Origin: Dromaius novaehollandiae
Lineage: Eukaryota > Chordata > Aves > Casuariiformes > Dromaiidae
Direction of reading: 5' to 3'
DNA length: 64,000 bases
Assembly (NCBI RefSeq): GCF_036370855.1
Contig: NC_088100.1
Location: forward strand, 40,248,254-40,312,253
Shown in pieces: positions 33,420 through 48,500 of this stretch. The notes below the pieces were generated by a model that saw only the letters and a program-made list of their open reading frames with translations, was not told the origin of the DNA and ran no database searches. Position 1 is the stretch's first letter. Each line of letters starts with the position of its first letter. The translations under genes and the position numbers were made by a program.

Positions 33420-33528
33420 GATGTCTTGCCATCAAACTGAAAATGTCATAAAGAAAATCATTCGTGAAATAGGACAAGAATGTGCCAGCAAAGGACAAAC
33501 TGTTTCTGAAACCTTAGTAGCTTTCATG
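33420..33528 (+). CDS. CFAP206: CFAP206 first coding exon
   Basis: The acceptor CTTATTCAG places one base before the ATG at 33421. Encodes residues 1-36 (MSCHQTENVIKKIIREIGQE onward) and ends in phase 0 at ATG|GTAAGA. Confidence 0.93.
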
Positions 33529-36500
33529 GTAAGAATAAATTAAATATTTTAGGTTTTTTTTATTCATTCACTTGAATTTTTTTCTAATAATGTTCAAATT
33601 CTCTTATGGTCAATAAAATATTAACAAATAAATATATTGTAGTAACAGAGCATATGGATCAGAATTTTCAAACCTAGGTGCTTTCAGCTTGGCAGTCCAA
33701 ACCTGTTCCTAAGGCTTTCATGGTATAAAGACTTAATTTTACACAGTATGAATAGTTCCCCTGAAGTCAATGACACTATTCAGAATGAATGATGTGAAGC
33801 AAGGACATAAATCATTCTTTTGGTGTTAAAAATCAATAAACTTCAAATGTCAAGTTCATGTCACAGTGCCAAAGCCGGAATGGCTACAGATGAGGCTTTC
33901 AGGAGCGACTTGAACTTTGAAATATCTGTTTCTGATTGCCCAAGTTGAGAAGTTTTAAAGGAGCATTCATTGATATTCAGTATGGGGTCTTAAAAACCTA
34001 AGAAAATATCTCATGCCTCTGAAATGCTGTGTACGTGACTATGAGGCCATGAAAGACTGTAGGTCATGAGTCCTTGGAATTCTTTAAACTCAGAATGAGA
34101 GTTTTCTCTCAATTTTCTTCTATAGCCTGATAAAACATTTTTGTTTTTGTTTGAAAAGGAATCAATCTCAGTGTTGTCCTTGGCAAACAACTGTATGTAT
34201 GCTAAAAACATTATATGCTTTGGCATCTGTTCTTACAAAGCACAGCAGCATTGCAGAATATAGCCTAAATGCATCTGCAAAACTTTGTGTGTGGAAAGAT
34301 GGAGCTTCTGTCTTTTGGATGTCATAAGAACAGAACTGATAAGCTCTTGATAAGCTTTTATAAGAGCGTAAATGGTTCACACCATTATTGTTAGTCTGTC
34401 TTTTTTTTTTCCCCCTAGATGAAGAAGACGCAGTGACTTTAAAAAATACACTGGGCTCAAAAGTAGTATTAATTACACATGAAAAATCTTATGAATGAAA
34501 AACTTTCTCATGTGGCTGGCAAAATACCCCCAAGCAATATTTCCTTGCATGCAAAAACACTACAAAATTTTTATCCAAATAGTATATTTTATATATGCAT
34601 GTATAGTGGTGCATACAACACCAACCTAGAAGTGTGTAAACAAGCATGATGGATTTTTATAAAATTTTACTTGGAAAAACGTTTTTCCAGGAACTTTTAA
34701 AGGAGCTGTATTTAAATATTTCTCTGCAGTGTTTGCATCCCAAGTAGTTAGATCTTTTTTCCACTTAGGTCAGAGAACTGAAATTGACACTGGCAACACA
34801 TGAAATGCAGTAACTTTGTTTCATTATCAAAGATTGACATGGAAAAAAAAAAAGTAAAGATAATATTTGCACAATTGAATAATCTGAAGTATATCAGTAA
34901 TCTTCCAGATGGGAAAATTTGTAACTTTTCACTATTTCTTTTAAACCATAGCTTTGTCACAGTTCCTTTTGTTCAATGAATGTATAAAGAAATTCTTACG
35001 CATTGCACTCTGCAGCTGTTGGACCCAATCATTGTAAACCATTGCTCCTACAAACCTATTCACTCCGTCAAAGTCTCATGAATATGTGTCACTCTGGGTT
35101 GTGGTAAAGAAAAGGGATTACGGGGACATGAGTTGTTCGTAATTCACAAGGGTAACTAAAGTAAAAATGGGAAGAATTAGTTTCAGTTGCTTCTTTTTAA
35201 GCTAAAGAAATACTGTCTGCATCTGAGATATTTTAGGAGTTATGAGATATAAAGTAATAGCTTTCTTTTGGCAATCTCTAGGTGAAAGCTGTTGTTCTAG
35301 ATCCAAGAAATTACTTTAATGTCGATCGAATCCTTACAAAACAAGATGTGCAAAGTCTTATCCAGGTAATTCTGACGTGATGTTGAATTCCCTGTCAGTA
35401 CTTAGCTAAGACTATAGCATTATTTGCTATCTGTTCCTGAAACTAAAATGCCATTTTGTTTTGATATGTAAATTCTCAAACCTCAAATGATACTTTATTC
35501 TCCTAGTTCTGTAGCTGAAGACTGGACTGGGTGTTCCCTCATGTTAATAATGCCTTACACTTTGTAGTATTCACTGTATGTTGGGAGAGTGGACAGAAGG
35601 GGGCCCTCTTACCGTTGTGAAACCTGTATCATAATCATTGACAGTTCAGAAGTTTCCCCAGTGATTTGAAATAATTCATTTATTCCGTCTCTCTTCTTAG
35701 CTCTGTGTTACTAGACTGCTTGACACAACAAATCCATCCCTGGACACAATTAAGATGCAAGTTTACTTTGATATGAATTACGCAAACCGAGGTAATTTCA
35801 ATACAAATAAATTATTTAACAGACGAAATTGATTCTGAGTTTAGCATTTAATATCATTCTGTAGGGATAATAATGGCTCCTATTAAATGACTTCTGGCAG
35901 TAAAGCAAAATAAAAATCCCTGGATATGTGTACTGCATAGGAGTATGGTGTTTTGGTGTGGATATAGGAGGGAAAAAATGTACATTAGATTTGAGGGCAC
36001 ACTTATCTAGTCTGAGAGATTTACTGAATGGACTGTGTTTGTTAGATTCCTTGAGATCAATTACGCTTTCAGTTGCACTGGCTTGCTGTGTCCAGCTGAG
36101 CCACCCAGCACTGCACCGGCATGTCTGAAAGAGAACCCCTACCCAGAAGTGCACAAATGTATCTGAAAGAGAACTCAGTGTTTTATCAGTTTCCACAACT
36201 CAGAGACATGAGCAATCTTGAACAATCAGTTATCATTTTAAAAAGACTATATTTATCTGATTCAGAGATTTTAGTAAATGGGAATATTTCAAACCCCATA
36301 AATTAATCACATTACATATTGTCAAAGCCGAGTGTGGCTTGGTTTGGCCAATGGTAACTTCACACAGTCTCAGAATGGGAATGTGAAGTGGAAAAAAAAT
36401 GAGAAAGGGAGAATGTCTCTGCTGTCACTCTAACTAAATCTTAATGGAACAGGGAGGACTGGGACACAGAAGACATTCAGAACAAGAGAATAAACTTTTA

Positions 36501-39500
36501 TTTGGGGGAAAGGTCATGAAAATGTTGTTTTATTATTTTGGGACATTAAAAACAAAAATTAGCAAAACTAGGGGGCAGCTCCGAAGCCTTTAGGCTTTTG
36601 GACTGAGCTCACTAAGTTCAGTAAAATTCTGAGACCCTGGGTAGCGTTCAGATTTGGTCATGTAACTTTAGGTGCGTGCAGAATATGTGTGTGTGTGTGT
36701 GTGTTAGGTCCTACTGCAGTCATTGAAGTGCAGAGAGTTGCTGACTGGGCTAAATAGTTCTCTTTAGGCCGGGCTAAATAGTTCTCTGGACATTACTGAA
36801 TGATATTAATTATGTCAGTTATGCTCGTGTTAAACTCTATTACTGTAAATTATAATGGTCTAGTACCTTGGACATCTCATTCACATATGTATGCTTCAGA
36901 AACCTTGAGTAGGCTGGAAGTGAATCCCACCCTCTGTCTATGCCAGATTGCAAGGAATTTACATAGCGCTTTCTAACGGTCCTTCTTTCCTAGCTGAGTT
37001 ACTCAAGGAGCAACATCGTGTTCTGGAGGGAAGGCTGGCCCCTGTGGTCAGAGATATCACAGATAGTCGTCCTTGTGTGAAAGAAGAAATGGAGAACGTG
37101 TATCGAACAATTGTTAGCTATGTGCTGCTGAGTTCTGGCCTTGGATCCCCAACAGATATTGAGGTTGTCAGGGAGGTAACAGGTCAGTAAACTCTCAGTA
37201 GTGAAATGGGGCTTTTCTTACTGAAAAATAAAATTTTACCTTCTCTTTGCTGATCTTTAGATACAGACGTGGTGAACTGTGATGAATGGTGAGTATCCAG
37301 ACTGCCACTGCCCAGCATTGAAGTCAAAATCTACTATAGACTTTCCAGTTACTTTCCACAGTTGTTCAGGAGAGGGTATTTTTTGTTTGTTTAATGATTT
37401 TCTTTTCTGTTCCCTCAAACTGAGGTTTTTTTTCACCTTCTGTAATCCTTCTAGCTGCCTTGCAGAGTGTATTCCCTCAGACAGAGCTGGCTACTTTCAT
37501 CTCACTCAGTAAGAAGAACAAAGAGCAACAGCTGAAAACTCTTACCATGCTCGTCACAGGAATTCGGTTGTACAACAAGGAACGTGGGAAGGGAGGAAAC
37601 AGCATTGATGACTGTAAGTATACAATGGTATTTTGGTTATACATTCCCAATTAATTCTTCCTGGTCTTCTTTACTAGTGTAGTTCCAATGATGTCCCATC
37701 TCTCTAGATAAACAGCTTTGAACCTGAAGGAGAAGTACATGTTTTGTATTTGAATATAGGTTTCCAGGTAGACTACTGTTTAACTAAGAGTGAGCCCTAT
37801 GTGGATGATGTGGAAGGGTTGTCTGTGTTAACTTTGTGCACTGCTTTACCTCATAACTTGTCCCCGATCCCTTGCCACTAAGTGAATGAAATGTGTCATG
37901 TTTGCCTTAAAAACAGTTAATTAAAATCTCAAAAGGACACTGTCAGTCCAGTTACAATTTTCTGTGGAGTACGTGTAATGAAAAGTGATAAAAGTGGATG
38001 TGGCATTATCTGTATTCTGATGATTTAGAGACACTTCTTCAGATTCTTATTGTGTTCTCAAAAATTTTGAATCCTTTTGCTCGTTTAATAAGCAAAAAAA
38101 AAAAAAAGCCAATGTTTATCCTGAAATTTTGCAAAAGCCTTGTTCAGAGTAGGGCAAAACTTTCCCATTGCTGTTATTTTTAAAGTTTTCCTCTCTCCCC
38201 CAAAAATCAGCATCATTTCTGGTAAGTTTACAATTAATAATCAAATAAGTGGCTGTTCAGTGGAAATGTTTTTGAGAATATGTATATAATATGGAATGTA
38301 GTTCAGTGTGGGGACTTCTTTGTAAGAAAGGTCTGCAGCTCTATTTTAGGACAAAAACTTTTTATTTTAAAAGGCCAAAGTTTCTGGAATAAAGGCTACA
38401 GCATGTCTCTCTGCTGCTGAGAAAATGGTATTTTACTGGAAAGCAAAGCACTTGCTTAGCTAGATAGTATTTTAATTAAAGGAGTATAAGTAGGAAAACA
38501 CTTACTTACCACATCCAAGAAAGAGGAAGGCAATTTTTTAGATTTTGATGATACTTTTTTTTTCAAGTCTTACGCAAAGTATTTTTATTTTTCTATTTTT
38601 ATAATACATGCTTTCCCACAAATGCCACCTTTCTGTGTTGTGGTTGGCTCTATTCCAGGTTTCAAGGTCCTTGGTTACAGTGTGACCGGATATTCAGCTA
38701 TTGTGGTTATATAATAGGTGTGATGCACAACACGTTGCGGCCTTTGTCACTGTAATATCTGTGTTTCTGCAACTGGTTAAAATAGATAATATGTTTGTTA
38801 ATCCTGTTACTCTTCTTAGCTTACTGTAGTATGGACTCGTGTTGTATTGGCCTGTTTACGCATCATTTTTTAATAGATGGGAAAAGACACAGCATGAATG
38901 CTCTTAGAACAGAGGTTAAAGTGCATGTCTTTATGCTTAAGGTCAGGGGTTAGACCCCTAAAACGTGTTAGCAGCAATCTTGCTGGGGTAGGGATCTTCA
39001 CTGGCTTCTTACCCTGCTTTTAAAAGAGTAAATCAGCTGAGGTTTCGCCCGCTGTGGTTAGACTGCTTATAATACCTGAGCAAATTTGCCTCCCAGTCTA
39101 GCTTTGTTAAATCTAGCCTATCTGGGCCCATAGTGTTTTGAATAGATATACCTGAACTCCAGTTACTGTGCTGCTGCTTGCCAGTGTTTCTTGCATTAAA
39201 AAATAAATCTGAAGAGGAATAAACAACAAATCTCTGTACTGTGCACTTCAAGAAAGTGGCTGGGCCTTCTTACCTCATTCACTTGCATAGACGTCTGCTG
39301 GCATATCAAAACATAGGGTGTAATGGATGTCCTCTGTTGATAATGCATTTAAAAATAATTTATTTATTGAATATTTCATATCAGCTAAAATATTTTAGAT
39401 TCACCTGTGCCATTTGGGGGAATTTGTGGGTTTTTTAAAGTACTAATATTTAATTTTAGTAACTGCATAGATATATTTTTTCACATAGTACCTTTTTTCA

Positions 39501-42500
39501 GTATTTAATAACAATCTGTCACTCTTGCTTAGAGCACTGTTAGATCTCTAAGTATCCAGGAAATGGGAGGCCTGTTATTGTTGTTCATATTTTACAAATG
39601 AGAAAACTGAGAATTGAAAATTATGCAAATTGTCTAAAGTCTCTCAGGAAACCCATGCTAGTATTAGCAACTGAACTGCATCTATTATAAAGCTAATTTT
39701 CTCACAATCCTTGACTTGACTGTGATATTTCTGCACCTGCAATTATGACTCTTTGGAACTACTTGACTAGTGAGATACCTCAGTTGAATGTAATACACAA
39801 GCATTTGGTGAATGCATGCGTGAATATCAAGATAAAATTTAGAAATCAAAATTTTGTTGGAAGACTACTTTGCTCAGAAAACTGTATTGTAATCATTTGC
39901 TAATGATTTAAATCATTCTTTTTATATGTATCTCATATTTATTCTATATGAACAGTGCCAGCCATTCTGAATGAAGCTATTCCGTCAGCTACACAGGCTC
40001 TTGATGAAGCTCTTAATATTTGCCACACAGTGGCCCCCTGTTACACAGCTCTTTTGGAATCAATGCATGAAGACTGTCGTAGGTATATGCAGCTTAGTTC
40101 TTTTAAATTAAAAGAAGCGCTGTTCAACGTGAGACAATATGAAGCCTTCCTTTGCATCCTCCTGGTGAGATATCATCATGTTGTATCCTATTTTTATTGC
40201 AGATGGGATGTGTTCAAGTTACCTACCTGTACAGGATAGAAAAGTTGGGGGCCTGATTCAGAAACCATTGAAATCAGATTTATCTCAGTACATGAGAACT
40301 TACATAATCTGTCATGCTGAACTTTGTAACTAACTTGCTGGTTTTGGCTACTGTCAGGTAAAAGGCAAAACAGATTGTCTGATCCAGTGTGACCGTGCTC
40401 CTGTTTCATTTTTGGAGGTTTTTTTTTGTTTTTGTTTAACTTCATTAGCAAAGGATTTAAAAAGTAGGATTTTTTCTTATTTATATACCAGTACTTAGTC
40501 TGCTTGGACACTGTGTGATGACTGGAGAATAGTAAGTTGAATTCTGTCATAAAACATCTAGTAAGAAAAGCCAGATTACCTGAAATAAGAAATTAGATTT
40601 CTTAAAACCTGAAATTTGAAGAACAAAAAAGTTGGACAAGAAGACTTGTTTCTGTTAACAGCTATCCCACAAAAATGCATGAAAGAAAAATTCTCCTTGT
40701 TCAATGTTTATATCTTCTCAATTTTGATCTGAAAACACCCCCAACACATACTGAATGATCAGAAGGCTTTTAAGAATACCACTTAAATTCTTGAAACTTC
40801 TGTTTTCTTTATAAAGACCATTTTATTTGTCTTTTGAGAAACTGCAGGCTTTTTATTACTTTCATGTATATCATAAAAAATATTTCTCTTTTTAATTTTT
40901 TTTCAGTTCTCTTTATTGTAAAAGTGTAGAGATTTTATATAAAAAATACTAATATATGTTTGAGAGAAGTGGTGCCTGGTTTTATACCTGAATACTTAAG
41001 GAATAATGTATTTCACTGAAAGTTAGGTTGTGTTTCATTCCTTAAAATAGTTGTCTGAAAATAGGTGATTGAAGAGATCTAAATGCATATTTATTACCAA
41101 ATACTTAATTTTTTTGACTGTCATAATTCTTACCTGAAGCATGTTTTCTTTCCAGTCTGAGGTAATTACAAGTGCTCGAGAAGTTGAAGTGATGAACATG
41201 CAGTTTGCAGAAACAATGGAGCAGTTAAAAAACACAGTTCAGAATAAGGTTTCTGTGGGTACCACAGAAGTTTTTGTAAGTATTTTGAGTGGAAAACCTA
41301 TTTCTTCTTCATTACAAAAGATTAGAATACTATTACAAAATACTTCATCAGTGTATTTTTGCATAGTTTATGTTAAGAAAAAGGCTACCTTATTTTTTCT
41401 CTATTATAACAGTAATTCCAAGTGATTTTTGAAGGGGCAACTAAAATAAAGATTGGATCTCAAGGTAGAAGAAAAGCAGGGTGCAGAAAGGGGGAGAAGG
41501 AATTAAATGGTATTTTATTGTAAGTGTCTTGAGTCATTTGTCAGTATTTGTAGATTTACTGTCACATTTTCTTGTTTTGTGTAAATACTCTCTCCTGTTT
41601 CTTGCAGAGATGACAGGAACAAAATAATAATAGATAACAGCACATGATTCTTTTAAAGTCCTTTCAGATAGCAATATCCTGTAATTACAGTATGACTCCT
41701 GGATAACATTTTTCTAAAGAATGTAGGTTTCTAGCTAGGGTTTTCAGTCTCTCTGGCCCTCCCAATAGGTTCTGGACCTGTTGGCCAGCTTCAGCCAAAT
41801 TTGCTAGAGATCTCAAAATAATTCAGTTTCTGCACGTTTTGTGCAAAATAAGCAACTGGATAGACAAAGTTAGAGCCCTCCTAAGATGAAGTCTGCAATG
41901 GGAGTGCCATGGTTAACACGTCCTGCCAGCCAGCCCTTCCAGCTGGTCGGTTTGTGTGTGCTGCCTGGCCAGTGAGCAGACAGGTAGCTCTGTACCATCC
42001 TTACTCTGTGCTGTTTCATCCTTAGTTGATAGTTACAGGACATGGGAGGAAGGTGTGGGAGGAAGAGGGAACGAGTGATGGAAACTAGAAGTATTGTAAA
42101 GGCGGGTGCCTGACAATACTGTGAAGACCTGGTGTTATTATGGTGGCACAACGGAATGGAAGTGGGACAGAAATCTGACAGAAACTACACTTCATTAAAT
42201 TTGCTTTTCATGGATGAGCACATTATTTTGTGTGGTATGTCTTCCATTTTAATTCCTTGTATCTAGCTACTGAACTAGCATGCAGTTAATGCAAATTTAG
42301 GTTATATTTCATCCTTCAAAACAAATGATTAGATAGCAAAATAAAGTCTAACATGGAGCAGGGGGAGGGAGATCATACCCCCTCTACCTACTCAGAGAAT
42401 TTTTTATGCTTTCCTTAAAGGTATCTGCGCTGCAAATTCATGAGTGGCACTTTGACTGAGATGCATCTCAGGCATAATCTGACACTGCAGTTTATATGTG

Positions 42501-45500
42501 CTCGTGATTTTATAAGCCAGACCTTCTCATTCTGGAGAACATTATCCCCTTTGTCCAGCTGCTCAAAGCAGTTCTTTCTCTTTTTCTCCATCTTTGTGGG
42601 GTTTTCCTGCCAGATGTGCACTGTAAAATAGTAATAAAGGCACAGGAGGGAGGAGAGTGAAGAGGTGAATGGGCTTCTCTCAAGGGCAGATCAGAGAAGG
42701 AAGACAGGTCTACGTCTTTCAACTTGCTCTGGAAAAGTCTGTCTCTTCCCCTGGGTGACTGAAGGAGCCTATGAAGATTCAGTTCACTAATCTGAATTTA
42801 ACCTTTTTGAATACACATTACCCTTTTCTCTAGAAGCTGTCTGCACTTCTATGCTTCCTTCCTAGATTTTCTTCTCTCTTCAGATTGGTTTGCTGATTTT
42901 TCTTCTCTGCTGGAGATAGAATATGTAAAGTCATTTGATTTCGGGTCTTTTGCAGGTAGAGATTTTACTATTACAGAACCCTTTAAATAATTCTTGTTGT
43001 CTTCAGGTAGTTGCTGAGAAGCTGCATCCTGCAGGAATGTAGAGAAGCAGAGCACTCTACAATTTAAAAATTGTAGGATAGGCCGGTATTTTTAGTAAGC
43101 ATTTCTTACAGGAAACATAATAGATTTTGTTCATATTCTTTTGTTTATTCTAACAAGAATAATTTTGATCTTGCTTCCTTTCCTTTAATTTCCTCCATTT
43201 TTGTAACCATAATATTTCCACAGTGTTACTGATACTGATGAATTCCAGGGCTAACTCAGTTGGCTGTTCTTAAAATAATGTTAACATGCATATAATACAG
43301 CATTGTTCACATGTGTTTCAAGTTTACTGGATCTCTTCTAAACGCTCTGTGAGTTTAGATGTAACAGGGCACATTTTCTGTCAGTATCACTGAAATCAAT
43401 ATTTATCCTAAAAGCTCATGAGTTTTTTCTATGTGTGTGTGCCCATACACATCAGCATCACTGCTGGGAATGGCAGCTTCCAGTTTTGTCCTGAACGTTG
43501 TGCCCTCTGAAGCTTGCACACCATTATTTGGGCACATACCATGGCTTGGGAGTTGTGGTACTAGGTCACTTTTGAAGCAGGGGAAACAAAATAATATAGC
43601 CTGATGTTTTTTTACATATGGGTGTGTTCTTACTTCATTTGGTAGTCAACCAGTTGCATTTCTTCTGGTTCTTACACAGAAATTTCTCTGCTCCATTTTA
43701 TTCTTGTATGCCTTATTTTCAGTTATTAAACTATATTGGCAGTGAAGCTCTCAATTCAAAGTATGGACTCGGGGTAACCTATTTTGGAAAGACTTTGGAG
43801 TTAAATGAATACAAACAACCATTCTGTCTCTGGGGGTTGAGCATACATGCTGAAGTTCACTTTGAAAGCCGAAGAATTACCCTGAATTTCTGGATGCCAA
43901 AGGCCTTGTAGATCAGACCTGCTTCATTCATAGTTGGGATTGTTGAGCACAGCATTTGGGTTATCTTACAGGCATAAAAAATTATGGATTCAAATAATTT
44001 TCTTTATTTTCTAGCCTCTCTTTGTTGCACTTTCGAACCTATGGACCAGCTTTCAGGATGAGATACTGCTGCTAAGTTTCCTCACAAATATGACTAATAA
44101 TCTGCAACAGTTCTTGGAAACCCAATCACAGCTTTTTCCTGAGGAAGTGCTAACATCTCTTCTTGAAGGAGTGACTGTGAAAAGTGATGAGGAAAGGATA
44201 AGAGAAACCATGGGTACTAAAAGTTATTACCTTTTCTTTTTCTTCACTTTCTCAGCCCTTGCAAGATTTCGTAATTTAAATTCTATTTGAAGAAGGTGCT
44301 ACACGTTCATTTTAATAACTGGAGTTTGCACATTAATAAAATGAAGTCTTAGTAATGTACGGATTTATTTTTTATGTAGCGTAGTTCAGGCTTTTATTTA
44401 TATATATATAAAATATATATATTTTATTTATAGATAAAATTAAAATGTATCTCCTTACCAGATACAAATATACCTTATAAAAATGGTAGAATGATCACAG
44501 AGAAGAATATTTCTAAACTTATTTTTAAGTTTCTTGAGCTCGTCTATATCTTTTTATACCTTCTGGAACTTCTGAAGTTGGAGGGGTGAAGGGAAATAAA
44601 AAAGCTAATTTAATGGGGCTTTGGGTACTAGAAATATTTCTTTGTAAGATGATATCCTTAATAACCAAGTTTTACTCTGAAATATTTGTAGTGTGTGAGT
44701 GGGTGAAAACTAAATAGAATCATATTATCTTCCTCTTGTAATCCCCCGTTTCCAAAGAAAAACTGATATTCAGAAAGGACCCTAAAGTTAAATGAAACTT
44801 TTTTCAGAAGGATCTCTCCTAAGGCAGAGCTAAGGTTTGGGTTTGGGGATCTTAGCACTTCAGGCCATCCTGTGAAGATAATGGGAGTCCAATCATCCTG
44901 TAACATTATTATATTTTAACATGAGATTTTTTTTACTGCCATCCTTCCGTTGATAAACCTTCTTCCAGAAACCAGAGTAAATGTTTCTGATTTCAAGAAC
45001 CAAGAATGGCTTTTTCCAGAGACTACTGCTAATTTTGATCAGTTGCTAATCCAGTACCATGGTTTCTGTGCATATGCGATTGGTGAGAAAGGCCTTATCC
45101 TTCCAGGTATGCTTTGTAGTTGGATCTTTTTCTTACTTTATAATTACACAAGTACCAGAGAAAATGTAAAGTAGTGATCTGAATGCTTCCTTTTGTGCCA
45201 AAGCAGGAATACTGTATTTTCATGTGTGTAATTTCCAACCCAGATAAACTTTTAAAACTATTCTTCTTTAAGAAATACTCAGGTAAGCTGCACAAAATAG
45301 AGTGTAGGAGAGTTTCAAAAGAAAGTAGGCTCAGTCAAGAAGAAGCAGAGACAAGATGGGATGATTAAATGTTTCCTTCTGCTATCTGTGCATCTGTATA
45401 ACCTACATGGCAGCTGAATGCAGGTTTTTTGAGTAGTGTTGTTAATGTGTTTTTAACACAGAATAACAATACTGATTCCTTCTATTTTGTATATCGGTGT

Positions 45501-48500
45501 GTTGCAAATACTACCATGTGAGCCTAAATCATGTGTATTTTTAAACAGTGGCTAAAAAGTATCAAAAATCTTCTCTGAAGAGAATGCAAAATTGCATTCA
45601 GCGGTCAACTAGTCATAGGATTTTTTCTTCTGGTATATGGTCACTTGTTTTGAAAGCAAATCTTATTCCACTACCCCATCAGTTCATGTTGTCTCCCTAT
45701 CCTTTATAGAACCTGTCCGTATATAACATTTCTAAACCTACAGAGAGTTTTAGGGGGTTAGAAGGACAATATTGCCATTTTTTGGCAATATTAAAAAATA
45801 TGTATTTTAATGGTAGTGTAACTTACTTGCACTTACTTAGTGTTGCACATGAGAACAGCTGTCCCGGGTCAGATTGAGGATCTCTGTAGCCCTGTGCCCC
45901 ATTTCTGGCTGTGGTCAGTCATGGACACTTGAAGATTATGAAAAATCAAGCAGGAATGATCCTTCCTTAATTATATCCTTCTCTATTTTAGCAGTCAGTG
46001 GTTGTGGGATTTCCTCAGATAAATGTTGTGTCTGGATCACTATGATATATAAATATATAATTTATATGATATATAAAAAAAGTTTTTTCATTTATCTGAT
46101 AGCTTTTTGCATCTGTTTAGACTTTGCCATGGGATGTTCTTATTGTCAGGTGAATCCCACAGTTATAATTATACATAGTATGAAAACATACTTCTTTTTG
46201 AGAAGGTTTTAAACTGTGGCTTGGTAATTTTATGAAAAGCCTGGTAGATATTCTTCTGGAAAATTAATGAATAGTCATTTTGTATCAGTTCTGCATGCCA
46301 TTCATGGTTTTAGAACCCTGTATCATATTCTTTTTCAGCAGTTGTCTCTTTTTCATGTTGAACAGGCCTGTTCCTTTAGCCTCTCCTTCTATGAAATGTA
46401 TTCCATGCCTCTGATCACTCCTGACTCCCTTGTTTTACTTTTTCTTATTCTATTGTGTTGGAACAAAATGCAGCATTCCAAATGTGGGATACAGGTAGTT
46501 ATGGTATTTTTTTGTTTTTCTCACCCTCTGTTTGTGTCCTAATACTTACTGACACTCTTTTTGCTTTTTTCATTGCCACTGAGTAAGCAACTTAACATTT
46601 TCAAGGCACTGTCTGTGATGATTCTAGGTCTGTCCTGGCCAATAACATCTGAAGCAGAGCCTGTCAGTATCCTTGAGCTTTGGCTGTGTTTACCTATATA
46701 TGTTATTTGGTCTTTATTGACATTTAAATCTCCTGTTATTTTATTGTCCAGCTTCTCACTTGTTTCATCTGTTTCTTCAGATAATTTCAGCATTATGCCC
46801 CTTGGTATAAATGGGCTGCTGAGCTGCAATCAAATATTTGTTGGAGATTGTAGAGCAAACATTTGTGATATGGGCAATGTATATAGGAGAGAGTGCATGT
46901 TTACTTATGCCCTTGCTATAGGAGTTCTATCTGTTGTTTTTCTAGACACGGAGCCTTACCTAGACTCAGACATGCTGGATGTGAACTTTCTAAAAGCAGT
47001 TGTGCTGGCCTGCAGAAATAATTAGTTCTGTATTTAAAAGCTTACATTCAGGGATTTATTCTGATTGCAAACAGAAAAAGAACTGACACTGACTTGAGGG
47101 AAACACGAAATCACAGTGACAAGTGCCATTTCTATTGGATATTATACTGGTTCACTATGTTATTTTGTTTTTTTAGGAAACCCTGCTATTGGAATTTTGA
47201 AGCACAAAGACAGATGTTACGTTTTCAGTTCCAAAGAATCTGCATGTATTTTTGCTCAAAATCCAGATAAATTCATTCAGTTGAATACAGAAAAAGCAAA
47301 AGAACATGCAGAGCTAATTCAGCTGCTCGAGCTTCATCATCAGTTTGAATACCTTGCTCCATGTGCACAGGTACACATTGCCCATGCTTCTTGCTTGTTC
47401 ACTGATCTGTCTGTCCTTTCTAGAACATGAAGAGAACAGATGATACCCATCTTCAGAAAAGAAGTATAATCATCTGCCTGTCCTACAGAATGTCTGAAAG
47501 TACATCTCTTCAGGTCTTTAGGGTGTAGATAAGGAACACTTTCTCTTAATATTGTTTGCACATTACCTCTGCATGGGAGGATTATGTAGAGCCAAAGGAT
47601 TGCGGCAGTGATAAAAGCTTTTGTCCTTGGCCTAGGAAAATTCTGTGGCTGATATTCTTTTTCTTCATTTTGCGAAAGTAGCTTGAAGGAACTATAAGTA
47701 AATGCAACAGAAGAAGATGAGCCAGATAGCATATTAACTGGAGCTTCCACTCAGGATTTCATTAGTATGTATTGGTGCAGTTGTAATGATATCTGGGGAC
47801 AGGAATTACAGGACAGATAACAATATTAAAGAGTGCTTGTTATTAATGAATGTGACAGTAATACTATGTGAAATCCAAAGCCTTGATTTGGAGGCGTAGG
47901 CTTTTTCTGATACATTGAGAATTCTAGCTACGTAATGATGCAAAGAATGTGGCCTTGAAGTTGCCCTTGGTGAGAAAGATATGGCTTATCCCAGCCCTGG
48001 CAGAGATATAAGCTATTCTTTTAATTAAGATTTGTGATTTTTAGCCCATTCCTGGAAATAAACTGAGATGCCTGCCTCATAAAATACATCTGCTGGTGGT
48101 GGGGTCCCTTTTTATCAAAATCCAATGATTAAGCACTCATCCAGGATGTGAGAGGCTGAAATTCAGCTCTGGCCTCTGTCTAAAGGGTTTTCTGTCTGAA
48201 TTTAACTGTATCAAATACTGCTATTTATTTTTTTTTTTTTTTTGCTGTGGAGAGTGTACAGCAAACAAAAGCACTGTTGACTACAAAAATCATTATTCAC
48301 TTGCTATTCTCAGACTTGCTGTTCTCTCACTTGCTTTTAAAAAATGTCATGTCAATATGACATTTTACTGAAATGTCTGTATTCTAATAAATGCCTTGCC
48401 TTTCTTTTTTTTATCCAGGCCAGAAGTGGAGATGAATGTTTGATGAAACCAATCACAAAATGTGACAGTAGTACTCAGACTGATACTCATATCTTGCCCC

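Noticed and set aside
46561-47025. Plus-strand open frame of 154 codons in a CFAP206 intron
   Set aside because: It overlaps the end of the ancient antisense CR1 copy and ends before the next CFAP206 exon without usable splice sites.
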